Shown here: positions 1-10,181 of the stretch, in pieces
Position numbering within the stretch: the stretch's first letter is position 1
Layout: the number at the start of each line of letters is the position of its first letter
Source: Prostheceraeus crozeri
Taxonomy: Eukaryota; Platyhelminthes; Polycladida; Euryleptidae
Reading direction: 5' to 3'
Assembly (NCBI GenBank): GCA_907163375.1
Contig: CAJQUW010006162.1
Location: 124,001 to 188,000 of the forward strand
DNA length: 64,000 nt
The notes under the pieces: model-generated
What the model saw: the letters and a program-made list of their open reading frames with translations, nothing else
What the model was told of the DNA's origin: nothing
The model's database searches: none
Program-made: the position numbers and the translations under genes

Positions 1-555
1 ACCGCGCTTGGTCCGTTTTTTATGATCAGTTCTGTGAAAGGGCAACAGAAACGTGTAGAAAATGGATTTGTACATGAAACTCTGAACATTGAAGGTTGTA
101 GGAAATTGGATTGATAGCTGCATGAGGAAACTTATCTCACAAATTATTGCCAGGTGTTTGCAAATGAAGGAAATTCTGTTACAAGAAAATGAAATGAAAA
201 TATATGAGAATCAAACAAAGCGGGAATGATGTAAACAACACAATTCCACAACTTGGAATCATCACGGAATTCAGTGAAAATTGAACATTTGCCACATGAA
301 CATAGAAATCTGTCATTTTATATTTATAAAGGACTATAACGAACATGCAGATTGAATTGCGTTAACAATGTTGCTTAGACGATCGTGACTTTCAGTGATT
401 GACAGGGGCAAGATACCGACAGCTTAATAATGTACATGTACTTTAAAAATATTCGCGGTTATCACCATTTACATGCATGTATAAATATTCATGTAGCTCA
501 CGGCAAGAATTGGCAACTACGGAAGGCTATTATGTTCGATTTCTATGGTTACATA
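1..555. other. Gene-free stretch with a possible repeat end
   Basis: No convincing gene is seen. Near the left edge, bases 15-40 contain a TTTTTTATGATCAG motif that matches the right-hand end of the foldback element at 3076-4136. The window may therefore begin just inside the end of another copy. The rest is ordinary AT-rich sequence. Confidence 0.3.
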
Positions 556-1276
556 GTCCGGCAGCCAGAGCGAGTTTCTGAAGGGAGCAAGGCCGAAAGT
601 GAGATTTTCACAGAATGATATGCACCCTATGCCTACTACGAATTGGCACGTCTGCCGAGTTCTAGTGAGTTCCTCTTCTTGTCAGACAGAATCAAAGAAA
701 AACACATGTTGATCCAATGGGATGCAGATTGCATTGTTTGGCTAAAATTAAATTTTCTATGTTTTCTCTGATTAAACGAAACGTACTAAGCCCATAGTCA
801 TAATTTTTGACATGGAATGTCTTCAGGTCATTTCCTATGATGTGCATGTGTTATTATCATGCATCTAATCGGCAATGTATGCGAGAATGTGGTTGAATGT
901 GAATAAAGTTGCTAAAAATGTTTGTGTTTACCGACATTAAGAGGCTCGCCAAATCAAAATGCGTTTAGCTATATAGACAGGGGCGCATGAAAATGAAAGG
1001 AAATGACCCGAAGACATTCCATGCCAAAAATTATGACTCGGCTCTTAGTACGTTTCGTTTAATCACAGAAAACATAGAAAATTTCATTTTAGCCAAAAAG
1101 TGCAATCTGCATCCCATTGGATTTACATGTGTTTTTCTTTGATCCTGTCTGACAAGAAGAGGAACTCACGAGAACTCGGCAGACGTGCCGATTCGTAGTA
1201 TGAATAGTGTGTACATCACTCTGAAAGTCTCACTTTCGGCCTCGTTCCCTGCAGAAACTCGTTCTGGCTGCCGGAC
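556..1276. mobile_element. Foldback MITE with GTCCGG ends (family A, copy 1)
   Basis: The left arm (556 to about 855) is repeated as its reverse complement in the right arm (about 985-1276). Both outer ends read GTCCGGCAGCCAGAGCGAG or its complement, and both are flanked by TA (554-555 and 1277-1278). A TA target duplication suits the Tc1/mariner superfamily; a 3-bp TWA site of the Harbinger type cannot be excluded. About 130 bp of unrelated sequence separates the arms. No transposase is present, so the element is non-autonomous. The arms have diverged by scattered substitutions, so the copy is not young. Confidence 0.8.
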
Positions 1277-2699
1277 TATATAGCACTAATCATTGACCGT
1301 CATCAAGAAGGTCTTTGAAGCTGATTCATATTGGTACAGTCGAACCGGCATGGGGTTTCGTTGCTGTTATTTATAAGTCATGTCAGTGAAGGTCATATTG
1401 TCATTCATAGGACGAGAACTATTTCTGTGAGTTCTTTGAGAGATGTCTTGCACCTTGAGTGTCAGGCTCATGTCACACATAAACTTTTGCGAGGTTATAG
1501 ATGCAGCTACATGGGCCGCATTCAACGTGCTTTGTATTCGAGTGTCAGAGCATCTTCCTGCGAGGATATGCTCGGGTGGTGCTCGTCTTCGCTCGAGGTC
1601 TTAACGAGACAGCTTTGTTAAGTGACATGCAATGCCCTGCAACCTCTGTGACAAGTTTCAGTGGCAAAAAGGCCCTTTAAGTCGTCTCTCACAGTACTCA
1701 GGGGACGGTCGGTCCTATCCTAATTGTTCCTGAAGACCTTACAGGACGAGGCTGAAAATGAGACCTTCGTAGAGTAATAGGCACCTCACACGTGGCATGA
1801 AACATGCCTGAAATGACGCCTTTAAGTACAGACGGAAATTTTTGTGTTCCGAAACACCAGAAGGTTTCAAATTGTCTATTTTTATCATTATGTAGTCATT
1901 GCGCTTGTACTGCTGTCTTCATCACATCATTACGTGTCGGATTGCTATTCGAACAATAAACCTGGGATTCTTCAGATACGTTTTGCTTGTTGCTGAATTT
2001 GGAATTGAAAACAAGTCGCATTTTTTCATTTTCACACATGATTAAAAGAGGATAAAGTAGACCGCGGCGCCCAATTATTGTCTTGATAACATCAGAGCTG
2101 AATTCTGACAATGATATCCGCCAACGCAAATGACAAACAAGTCTGTACAATCTCCTACTATTCGCATTCATCTCAATGAATCGTCAGATCGATGCAAACA
2201 ATGGCATGACAAGTTGTGAGAAGTTCTCTTCAAATGACTCATCTGATTGAATACAATTTCACGATGATAGCTTCTTAATTAGTAATACGGCAGACGCCCA
2301 TGTAGTGTAGCATACATTAGGCAGACCCTCTGGCCGCTGTGTAGCCGGAGTTTGCATGAACGCAGTCATACACGTTTTCAGATTCATGCTGAAGTTGATG
2401 CAAAAATTTATAATTTTCATGAAATATCCGGGTAGGGCCTACATCAACCATCAAGGGCTATCCACCATACGCCTTCTCTCAGAGAGTAGTTTGTGTTCTG
2501 GTAAACGCATGCGATCGTGTAACTGGAGAAATCGGCAAGTAAAAAGTACCTCAGGTAGTTGTAGAAGTAAAGTTGTAGGTAGATAAAAGTTGTAGCACGA
2601 ATGCAGCAGTCTGAGTAGTAAGCACAGTTGCAGTAACTGCATTTATGCAGCCAGAACTCCTTAGAACATTGCAATGACCGTATTGCTGATGCTAATCAA
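1277..2699. other. No recognisable feature
   Basis: Short frames only. None has recognisable protein similarity, splice context or repeat structure. I see nothing to annotate. Confidence 0.4.
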
Positions 2700-2920
2700 G
2701 TGCTTGCAGAATGCAGTCCGCCCGCAACGTGCTGCGTTAGTCAAAGCAATGCCTTTCTGGCTACTTCACGCTCTCATCCGGTGGATTTGTGGTTAGAGGC
2801 CATGCTTTCACTTCCTCTAGCTCCAACGTCACTGGTTCGAACCTACCCACGACTTATGAGGACCAAACGGCCGCATCATGTCTCGTGGTGGTTACATCTG
2901 TTGAAATTCGATGTATTAAT
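2700..2920 (+). repeat. tRNA-derived SINE-like repeat (family B), plus copy
   Basis: The core contains an RNA polymerase III A-box-like TGTGGTTAGAGG near 2793 and a B-box GGTTCGAACCT near 2836, in the spacing of a tRNA-derived promoter. The same ~215-bp unit is found inverted at 5088-5302. Shared sequence includes the stretch before the A box (ending in a CTTCACGCTC-like motif) and the stretch after the B box (CCCACGACT, ATGAGG). Two diverged copies with the same ends mark an interspersed repeat. The promoter boxes suggest a SINE; the long 5' part before the A box is atypical and may be a separate module. Confidence 0.65.
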
Positions 2921-3075
2921 CAAGACTATGGCAGTAAACATTAATGAATGTGTCCTCTGTAATCTGCAAATTAATAATACTTTGATCTCTTTGCCCGCAA
3001 ATGTATTACAATTGCACTAATGCAGTACCACAGCAGCTGACAACATGCTAAGCCGTCATATTGGCTTGATTCTAC

Positions 3076-4136
3076 AGAGCTGATCATAAAAAACTGCCCA
3101 CTTAAATTTCGTTGAAGTTGAATCGATTCTCATGCTTTCCAGTCACATCGCACAACAACGTGCTATATATCATTCAAGAGCTTGCATTCTCAGCTTTAAA
3201 ATGAGGCATGATAGACTTGTATCCATTATTGCATTTGCTGAGCAGTGCTCAAAATATGAAAATCGTTCAATTTACAAATCGCAATTTTTCAAAATGATAG
3301 CGTGTGAGCATGATAAAGAATCAGACAGTGGTAGAACGAGCATTTTCTGACATACTGGTCATCAAAATCAGTGAACTAATAAAAAATTAGTAATATTATG
3401 AAATCATGACCTTTGTGGTTGAAAACGTGCTCTAACTTTTTCATCAAAAATGTTCATGATTGGTATCATCTGAATGAATCCCTGCGATTTGAGAGTTCGA
3501 ATTTGTAAGATGTATTCATATAAGTTGAAAAGTTATTTTTCAAACTTCTTCAATATTTTTTCTCATTTTCGCAAAAGTACACAAACAATGAAGGTAAACA
3601 ATCGGCAGCCGCTATAAGAGAACAAAACCATGCCTTCGCTAATTGTATTGTTTTGAACCTTCGTTCATCATACAGTGTGCTTGCTTGCTTTCGTACTCCT
3701 CACATCGCAAGGATTCAGAGGATGCCAAACATGAACACTTTTGATGAAAAAGAGAGAATACAACATTTTCAAGCTCAAAGGTGAGCCATAAAAATCCTCA
3801 TTTTTGTGATAACCTCGCGATATCACTAATTTTTTTAACAGATGACCAGTATGTGAAAAGAGAGCTCAGAAAATGCTCTTTCTCCTCGTGTATGATTCAT
3901 TGTCATACTCACATGTTTTCATTTTGAAAAAGTACGATTTGCAAATTGAGTGATTTTCATATTTTGAGCACTGCTCAGCAAATGCAATAATGGATGCAAG
4001 TCTATCATTGCTCATTGTAAAGCTGAGAATGCAAGCTCTTGAATGATATATGGCACGTTGTTGTTCGATGCGATTGGAAGGTATGCGAATCCATTGAACT
4101 TCAGCGAAATTTAGGTGGTTTTTTATGATCAGCTCT
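3076..4136. mobile_element. ~1.06-kb foldback element with AGAGCTGATCATAAA ends
   Basis: Long inverted arms run about 3076-3500 and 3690-4136. Outer ends are AGAGCTGATCATAAA and its complement. Shared interior landmarks include the GAGCAGTGCTCAAAATATGAAAA-type motif (near 3238 and, inverted, near 3965) and a CATCAAAA/GTTCATG motif near the centre. The short frames inside the arms (3132-3350 + and 3866-4201 -) are mirror images of the same repeat and not genes. No transposase is visible. A related diverged piece lies at 34731-34913 and 35520-35650, interrupted by another MITE. Confidence 0.75.
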
Positions 4137-4234
4137 AGTTGAGATGATTGCGTGTGGTCGGCTCGGCTACAGCAGCCTCTGGACGAGCTGTGTTCCTGCA
4201 TAGGTTTAACAGAGCGGGAAAAGTTGATGGTTTG

Positions 4235-4270
4235 TAAGACTCTGAAAAAGGTTCGAAACGTCGAGACTTT
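4235..4270 (+). ncRNA. Hammerhead-like PLE tail signature
   Basis: CTGAAAA (4242-4248), a short spacer, then GAAAC (4255-4259) directly followed by GTC. This is the arrangement of the minimal hammerhead-like motifs known from Penelope-like element repeats (CUGANGA, stem II, GAAAC, UH). Stem II is poor here, the seventh core base differs, and no good stem I is seen, so it is probably a decayed or inactive copy. No reverse transcriptase frame adjoins it. Confidence 0.45.
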
Positions 4271-4275
4271 TGGTT

Positions 4276-5087
4276 TGACAACTTAAAGGAGAACCAATTA
4301 TTCTCATCGTACCTTGTCCTTCATTGCTGAGGAGCTAATTTTGAAGAACAATCTATAGAACTTGCAAATAAAACTCGTAAAACTGAAACAAAATTCGCAG
4401 TGTGTCAATTCACTGTGGACAGACTGACTGGACCAACTCAGACAGAAGAGGTCATCAGACGATTGTTGTAATGATATCCGAATTGATAAAATCAATCATC
4501 AATTGATATTTTGCGGTTGGAGATTATCAAACTAATCCTCAATCGGAGCCGCATTGTCATTTTGGCGAACGGAGGACAAATAGCGCTTCTAGATTCAATA
4601 TTTCGCCTCAAACGACCATTTTCCTTCCTGCTATCGCCTGCCTCCAGTCCTCCTCTTGAGGCCGCGTTCTCTTGAGACATCTTTGCGCTGATCAAATTCC
4701 TTCTCTAAACGGCTCTTATCGAAGGATCCTTCGATTGTCAACAGGAAATTTCTGTTCTCAAATCTGAGAATGATCCCGCAAAGTTCACAGGGAAGTTTGT
4801 CTTCCACAAATATGCATTCAATGAACTTACAACGAATGGAATTTGGAAAACAGTGAGAAAATGCATGGAAATCATCTGTTTATTTCAAGTTGCGTCTAAA
4901 AATGAACTGGTTTATTATTGACATGAAATGACCTCAGAGTTTAGGCAATCAGAGGCAAACATTATTCAGATGAGCACAATGTCTGGTATAATTTGATGTT
5001 CACTTTTGTTGCCGTGTTTCGAGGTAAATTCGCTCGTCGCCAAGCTTGTAATACAGTTACTGCGCACACCATTGAAACATTGGAATA
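4276..5087. other. Gene-free stretch
   Basis: Unassigned sequence behind the PLE-like tail at 4235-4270. It may include decayed flanking PLE sequence, but no motif can be recognised in any frame. Confidence 0.3.
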
Positions 5088-5302
5088 TTATCAAATCTTA
5101 ACAGATGTACAGTAGCCACCATGAGGCATGTTTCGGCCTGTAGTGCCTCATCAGTCGTGGGTAGGTTTGAACCAACGACGTTGGAGTTAGAGGATGTGCA
5201 AGCATACTGTCTAACCACAAGGCCACCGGACCATCTGTTGAGTGCGTGAGGTTGCCAGGAAGGCATTGCTTCAACGCAGGCACGTGGAGGGTGAATGGCA
5301 TT
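5088..5302 (-). repeat. tRNA-derived SINE-like repeat (family B), minus copy
   Basis: This is the inverted partner of 2700-2920. Read on the minus strand it has GGCCTTGTGGTTAGACAG (A-box region) and GGTTCAAACCT (B box), followed by CCCACGACTGATGAGG. The overlapping minus-strand frames (5057-5266, 5098-5301) are accidental readings of the repeat. Confidence 0.65.
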
Positions 5303-6164
5303 CTGTAAACGCTTAATGCCGCGTCGGAGATTGTCTTGGCATTGTAATATTACTTGTAAATGTTGTTTTCACACTTGCGTTATCGTATTTTTGAATAAAA
5401 TTCCTCAGAAAACGGTCTGAAGTTAATTGGTATTTATTGTGTCTTCAAGGTGTCCATGTTAGGGTTCAAATTCATTATGTCCTGCAAATTTTCAATCCTG
5501 TGACTTGTTTATTAATAATATCATTGACAGCAGGATTCGGTTTCGTCTTCAAACACATGCATCTAACACCCTTCCTGCTGTTTCTGCGTTGAACACACGA
5601 GCTGTCGGTTACTCTGCTGATATGCAATAAGACATATCTGATTAGAAAACATAAAAGCAAATGGGACGTCTATTAGTTCGCAGAATTAATTGCAAGAATG
5701 ACGTGCAAAGCATTCTTTCGCAAATGTTTTTTGGCAGCCGAAGACTTCGACAAGAAAATCCTTTATGAAAAGAGTTTGGTAGTTTCCATAGAAATAGAAA
5801 AGTCGAGAAAAACGCGCACAATGAGACTACTTTGTCTCGAAGAGGAGGCCTTTCAAGTGCTGTGTTGTGATCACATATAGACACAAAATAATGAAAACTA
5901 TGAAGATCTAGGAATACAAACTGTCCAAAAAATGGGATCGAATGCGAAGCTAAACAAATCGCTTCATGGAATTTGGTAGAAAGTTTGATGAATTTCCTAG
6001 ACATGTACAAAATGTAGAATCATGTAATTACAGAAAACTTGCAATTCAAACTCTTGATTACAGCAAGACGGTGACAAGAATGATGGTGGAGAAGATGTGT
6101 GATGAGGTGATGATTGACTGGCGTGCGAGTTTTCGGTACGGCAGACTGTTTACTGCAATCTGTG
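5303..6164. other. No recognisable feature
   Basis: Several short overlapping frames lie on both strands around 5642-6010. None has recognisable similarity. Nothing else is seen. Confidence 0.3.
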
Positions 6165-6420
6165 AGCGTCTGGTGCGTGAGGGTTTCGTGCGTAAGCCTC
6201 GAAAGTGCAGGTTTTAGGTGCGTGAGCCTCGAAAGTGTAGGTTTTAGGTGTGTGAGCCTCGAAAGTGCAGGTTTTAGGTGTGTGAGCCGCGAAAATGTTG
6301 GTGTTTGGTGCGTGACGGTTTGGTGCGTGAACCGCGAGAATGTGAGGTTTCAATGTGTGATTTCTTGACGCTTGAACCTCGAGAGTGTGGGTTTTAGGTG
6401 CGTGACGGTTTTCTGTGAGA
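6165..6420. repeat. 30-bp minisatellite
   Basis: Tandem units based on GTGCGTGAGCCTCGAAAG plus GTAGGTTTTAG repeat with a 30-bp period. They are clean from about 6187 to 6290 and then degenerate. Because 30 is a multiple of three, frames stay open on both strands (6114-6368 +, 6150-6353 -) and read as 10-residue peptide repeats such as CVSLESAGFR. This is most simply explained as a by-product of the period; there is no sign of a surrounding gene. Confidence 0.8.
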
Positions 6421-7241
6421 GTTTTCTGGTACGCAGGCTTCGTCAGTATGGGATTCTAGCTTGAAGCGTTGTTGCCTCACCTTCGGCTGTAATTGCTGGT
6501 TGTGACGGCTCTCAAACAAATGCACTAAAGCGATGGAGTTTTAAGTCCATAAAAATCTTTGTACAAATTTTATTGACATCGAATTCCTCTTCCTCAGAGT
6601 GACTTGAAAGTCATTGATTGACGTTTCGGAGTTTTCATTCTTGCTGTCGCTGTGGCGTGCAACGGTGCGATGCTATTTGAGGTAATGAGTCCATTCAAAG
6701 AAAAACAAAGGTACATCCAATCTTCAAGAACTGCATTCCTCTCAAGGGAGACGCCACTAAGTCTTCGGAGTTCAAAGTGCCGCTGCGTAGGAGGAGCGGT
6801 GCTATTCAGAATAGCAGGCGCATCGTGTTTGTGAGATAGAATTCTCAAAAGCACTTCAGCAACGCAATTTTCAACTTTCATCAATATTTAAACTTCCGCA
6901 CAGTTGGAGTCTGATAGAGAAGTGTGATCATCAACGAGAAGGAAGTGATTCGACATCTAAGTGTTCATTGAGAGACTTCACAGCCAGACGTCTCAAACTT
7001 CAAAATCATGAATAAGCAATGCGGTCGAAATAGTATGAGAAAAGTCTACTTTTGGAAGATTGTGCAATGTTTCATAGACAAGTTGTTTTATAGTAAAGCC
7101 AGAAACATATTTTGTGTCTAATGCAACAAAGGTAAATCATTTTGCATGTTCTATAAGTACAAACAGTCTTTTGCTAACGCTTCTTTAATGAATATAAACC
7201 AATATTTTAGGATCTAAGACTTTGTCCAAAATAGTTCCAAT
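6421..7241. other. No recognisable feature
   Basis: AT-rich sequence with short frames at 6594-6884 on both strands. No similarity or structure is recognised. Confidence 0.3.
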
Positions 7242-7421
7242 CACAGAATTAGACAGCTCGTCTCTTCTTCTGTTTGACTAGAAAAGAAGCATTGGAACAT
7301 GTAGGTAACGCTAATTAAATATTTCTTTTGCCCACTTAGTAAGTTCCTGCATGTGCCATCGTTTTGAATGAGTTGGCAAAGTTTCTAGCAAAGTGATATG
7401 CTTAAACAATCTAATTCTGTG
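7242..7421 (+). mobile_element. MITE family C, internally deleted copy
   Basis: It begins CACAGAATTAGAC and ends TCTAATTCTGTG, imperfect terminal inverted repeats. The right part (AAGTTCCTGCATGTGCCAT near 7341 and TTTCTAGCAAAGTG near 7381) matches the longer copies at 9390-9897, 27341-27836, 28165-28498 and 34914-35388. The ~300-bp middle of the longer copies is missing. A second terminus-like TCTAATTCCGTG lies at about 7490. Confidence 0.65.
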
Positions 7422-7734
7422 GCTACGATATTCGATCTTTGTGTGAAAGACTGTGCTTCAGCACATTGACTTGATTGATTCACCGTCAATCTAATTCCGT
7501 GGTTCTAATTGAATCTATCAAAATCCGACTTTTCGCTTTGTTAGTGAGGCTAGAATGGATATGTTTGTTGATGATCATTTCACCTGCACACTATTCACTG
7601 ATCAAAATCAATGTTGCTGCGCATAGATCTTAAGAGGAATCAAATGAGTGAAACCTGTCATAGTTGCTGATTCTTTACTAAAAAAAAAAACAACAGTAGA
7701 CTGGAAGTCATTCTATCGTGATGATTTTATGTTT

Positions 7735-7862
7735 GAAGAGAAATGACAATAAAAGTGAATCTTTTCAAAGCACACTAAGCTGCCGATAACTTCCTATTGT
7801 TCACCATTGGAACCCGAAGTCGTTTGGGCTCCGTTGTCATGTCCACGACGCTCTATAGTTTT
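7735..7862 (+). repeat. Dispersed repeat family D, copy 1
   Basis: A ~125-bp segment running from GAAATGACAATAAAAGTGAA through CTTCCTATTGT to CCGTTGTCATG. It recurs at 17695-17825 in the same orientation and at 19836-19960 inverted. It is too short and diverged to place in a class. Confidence 0.5.
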
Positions 7863-8132
7863 CTCTAGCAGTGACGGGCGCGATTCGATTTTCGCACGAT
7901 TCTGAATCGTGCCACTCAGAATGTCTAGAGATTCAGTGACTAGATGTGTACCATAGATTCTTTGTAGGATGTGATGTATTTCTAGGTTATGAGAGTTTTT
8001 CTTCTATATGCTGTAGAATAATATCAGACACACATATAATGCGTTTACAATAATTTCTAAATAATTCCATGATCACATGAGTCAAAACGATCTGTCGAAA
8101 TTGACGGTCGTCATCATACTAATCGTTTATGC

Positions 8133-8879
8133 CAGGGGTGTACAACCTTTTACATTTTTCGGCCGCCATTTCGAAGGCCGAAAGAATCACGGCCGCACTT
8201 AATATGTGTGCGAACAATTAGGTCAATAGCCAATCCTTTTTATATTCCACCACTCAAATTTGCTTTTCCTGATGAATGACGCAGTGAAAATCGCATAAAG
8301 GCCTGCTTCGTAAAGAATGAGTTAGCAAGCTGATCCATATAAGACCGACGGTCATTTTTGACCCGAAGAGATTTTAAGCTGAAGGTGTTATCAGAACTTA
8401 AAAAGAAAAGTTGAAAGCATGTTTTTTCTGAGGGCAACCGAAGGAGAAAGCACTTTACTAAGCTATTGCTATAATTCATAAAGGAATCACCAGCCACACA
8501 AAATTCATTCATTCATTCATCACAGGGCCGGTGATCTATCAGGCATCCTTATTCAGGCCATTGACTTGAAGCTTACGTGCGAGAACAATATACTCTAGCC
8601 ATGAATGCACATGAATGTAACTTCCCTAAAATTTTCTATTCATGAGTTATCGAACTGCTTGAACGCCTTCATCGCGCCTGCGGGCACGCATTTTTTCAAG
8701 CAGCATGGGCATAAAGGTGTTCTACAGTTACAAGGAGACTAATATGCTACTATATGTTTTTCGATTGCCTTGAACTCCAGAAACATTTGCAATTTACATG
8801 TACAACATTCCTTTTCATTTACTTCTCATTGTCATGGCCGCACTTTGCCTGTGCTACGGCCGCAGGTTGCGCACCCCTG
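8133..8879. mobile_element. Non-autonomous hAT transposon with perfect 8-bp TSD
   Basis: Terminal inverted repeats start CAGGGGTGTACAACC and end GGTTGCGCACCCCTG. They are flanked by an exact 8-bp duplication, GTTTATGC, at 8125-8132 and 8880-8887. Both the CAGGGGTG terminus and the 8-bp site are hallmarks of hAT elements. At 747 bp it is too short for a full hAT transposase. The minus frame 8240-8512 (90 codons) might be a remnant but shows no diagnostic motif. Subterminal GGCCGC and CGGCCGCA motifs repeat near both ends. The intact target duplication suggests modest age. Confidence 0.85.
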
Positions 8880-8887
8880 GTTTATGC

Positions 8888-9389
8888 AAAAGAAGTATAA
8901 ATTATTTAAATGACGATTTCTCAATAAATCACCGATCGATTTTTTTACATTTGTGCCATTGTAATCCTAAAACATTGCAGTAACAAAAACTGCTGATCCT
9001 AGTTCCGGGCATAACTAAGCATAAAAACTTAATTCAGACATACCGGGCCCTCTCAAGCATTTATAGTGACTTATGCACTTGACAGTGCGTCGTGGTGTTC
9101 ACAATCAAGCAAACCGCTTACACGCATCTTCTGCATCTATAAGCGAAAAATGCCCTCCAAAAATGCGAGAAATGTTGATCTCCAAGAGTGTCAATGTTTC
9201 AAAGATATTGCATGATAATGTTTGCGTGACTGTTGCTACGACGACGAATTCTAAAAACAGGATGTAATGCTTCTAACTATTATGGAAGTCAGCTCCATCC
9301 GGTTTTGAAATGCTACACACCTTTTCCAACTCATGTATCAACTAACTCTTGAACTGAGGTAGAAGAATGCAAAATCATTGAATTTATCA
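8888..9389. other. No recognisable feature
   Basis: Short frames only between the hAT element and the next MITE. I see nothing to annotate. Confidence 0.3.
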
Positions 9390-9897
9390 ACAGAACTAGA
9401 TTGTCTAAGCGCGTCACTTTGCTAGAACTGCAAACTGATTCAAAACGATGGCACATGCAGGAACCTATTAAGTGGGCAAAAAATGTTCAATACCTTACAG
9501 AGATAGAAAAAATAGTCGTGCGTCGCTTGCGGATTGCTCTGAATTCCTTCAAAATGTTCCGATCGCCACGACTCCTTCAGATTCGAAGGATTCAGATCAT
9601 TGCGCAAAAGTTTTCTCGATAATGTTGGGCTTTCCTATCATTATTAAAAAAGTTAGCAGTCGCACGAAAAAACGTTCACAAACTCCTCTGTAGAACTTGA
9701 CATCGTCTGTGTCTCTTTGCTGTGTGATCCGGTTGATAACAGTCACTGAAACTTTGCACAATTTGGCGTGTTTAATGTTGAACTGGCTGCTCATTGTTCG
9801 ATTGCTATGTATTATGTCAGCAGATTGTGCCATTTCATTAACGTTACATGTTGCTCCAATGTTTCCTTTCTAGTCCAACGACCTGACTAATTCTGTG
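9390..9897 (-). mobile_element. MITE family C, long copy (inverted orientation)
   Basis: About 508 bp, beginning CAGAACTAGATTGTC and ending GACTAATTCTGTG, the mirror image of the copy at 34914-35388. Shared internal landmarks are GGCACATGCAGGAACCT, TCGTGCGTCGCT, GATTCGAAGGATTCAGATCA and GTGATCCGGTTGATAACAG. Small frames here (9401-9622, 9472-9693, 9597-9833) recur as the same repeat elsewhere and are not host genes. No catalytic motif is visible. Confidence 0.7.
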
Positions 9898-10181
9898 GGT
9901 ATGCCATTTTCGTCATTTCTGTTGTGCTTGAAACAAGGAACCCAGATGTCAGAAGCTAGAGAATGTATGCAATGCATCTTGAATCAATAACTAATGCGGA
10001 GATAGCCGATTCCGTTGAATTTTCGGAACCATCGATATTTGTGAATGCCACTATATCAACCACTATCAACCATACCATAAATACAACCATGTGATTTAAG
10101 TGTTTTGAAAGAAACGACATGTCTTCATTGCTTTTTAGTTCTTTGTCAACCTTCTGTATCATATGTATTTAACTATATACA

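Noticed and set aside
6114-6368. Repeat protein gene with CVSLESAGFR units
   Set aside because: Explained by a 30-bp minisatellite; both strands are open and no gene context exists.
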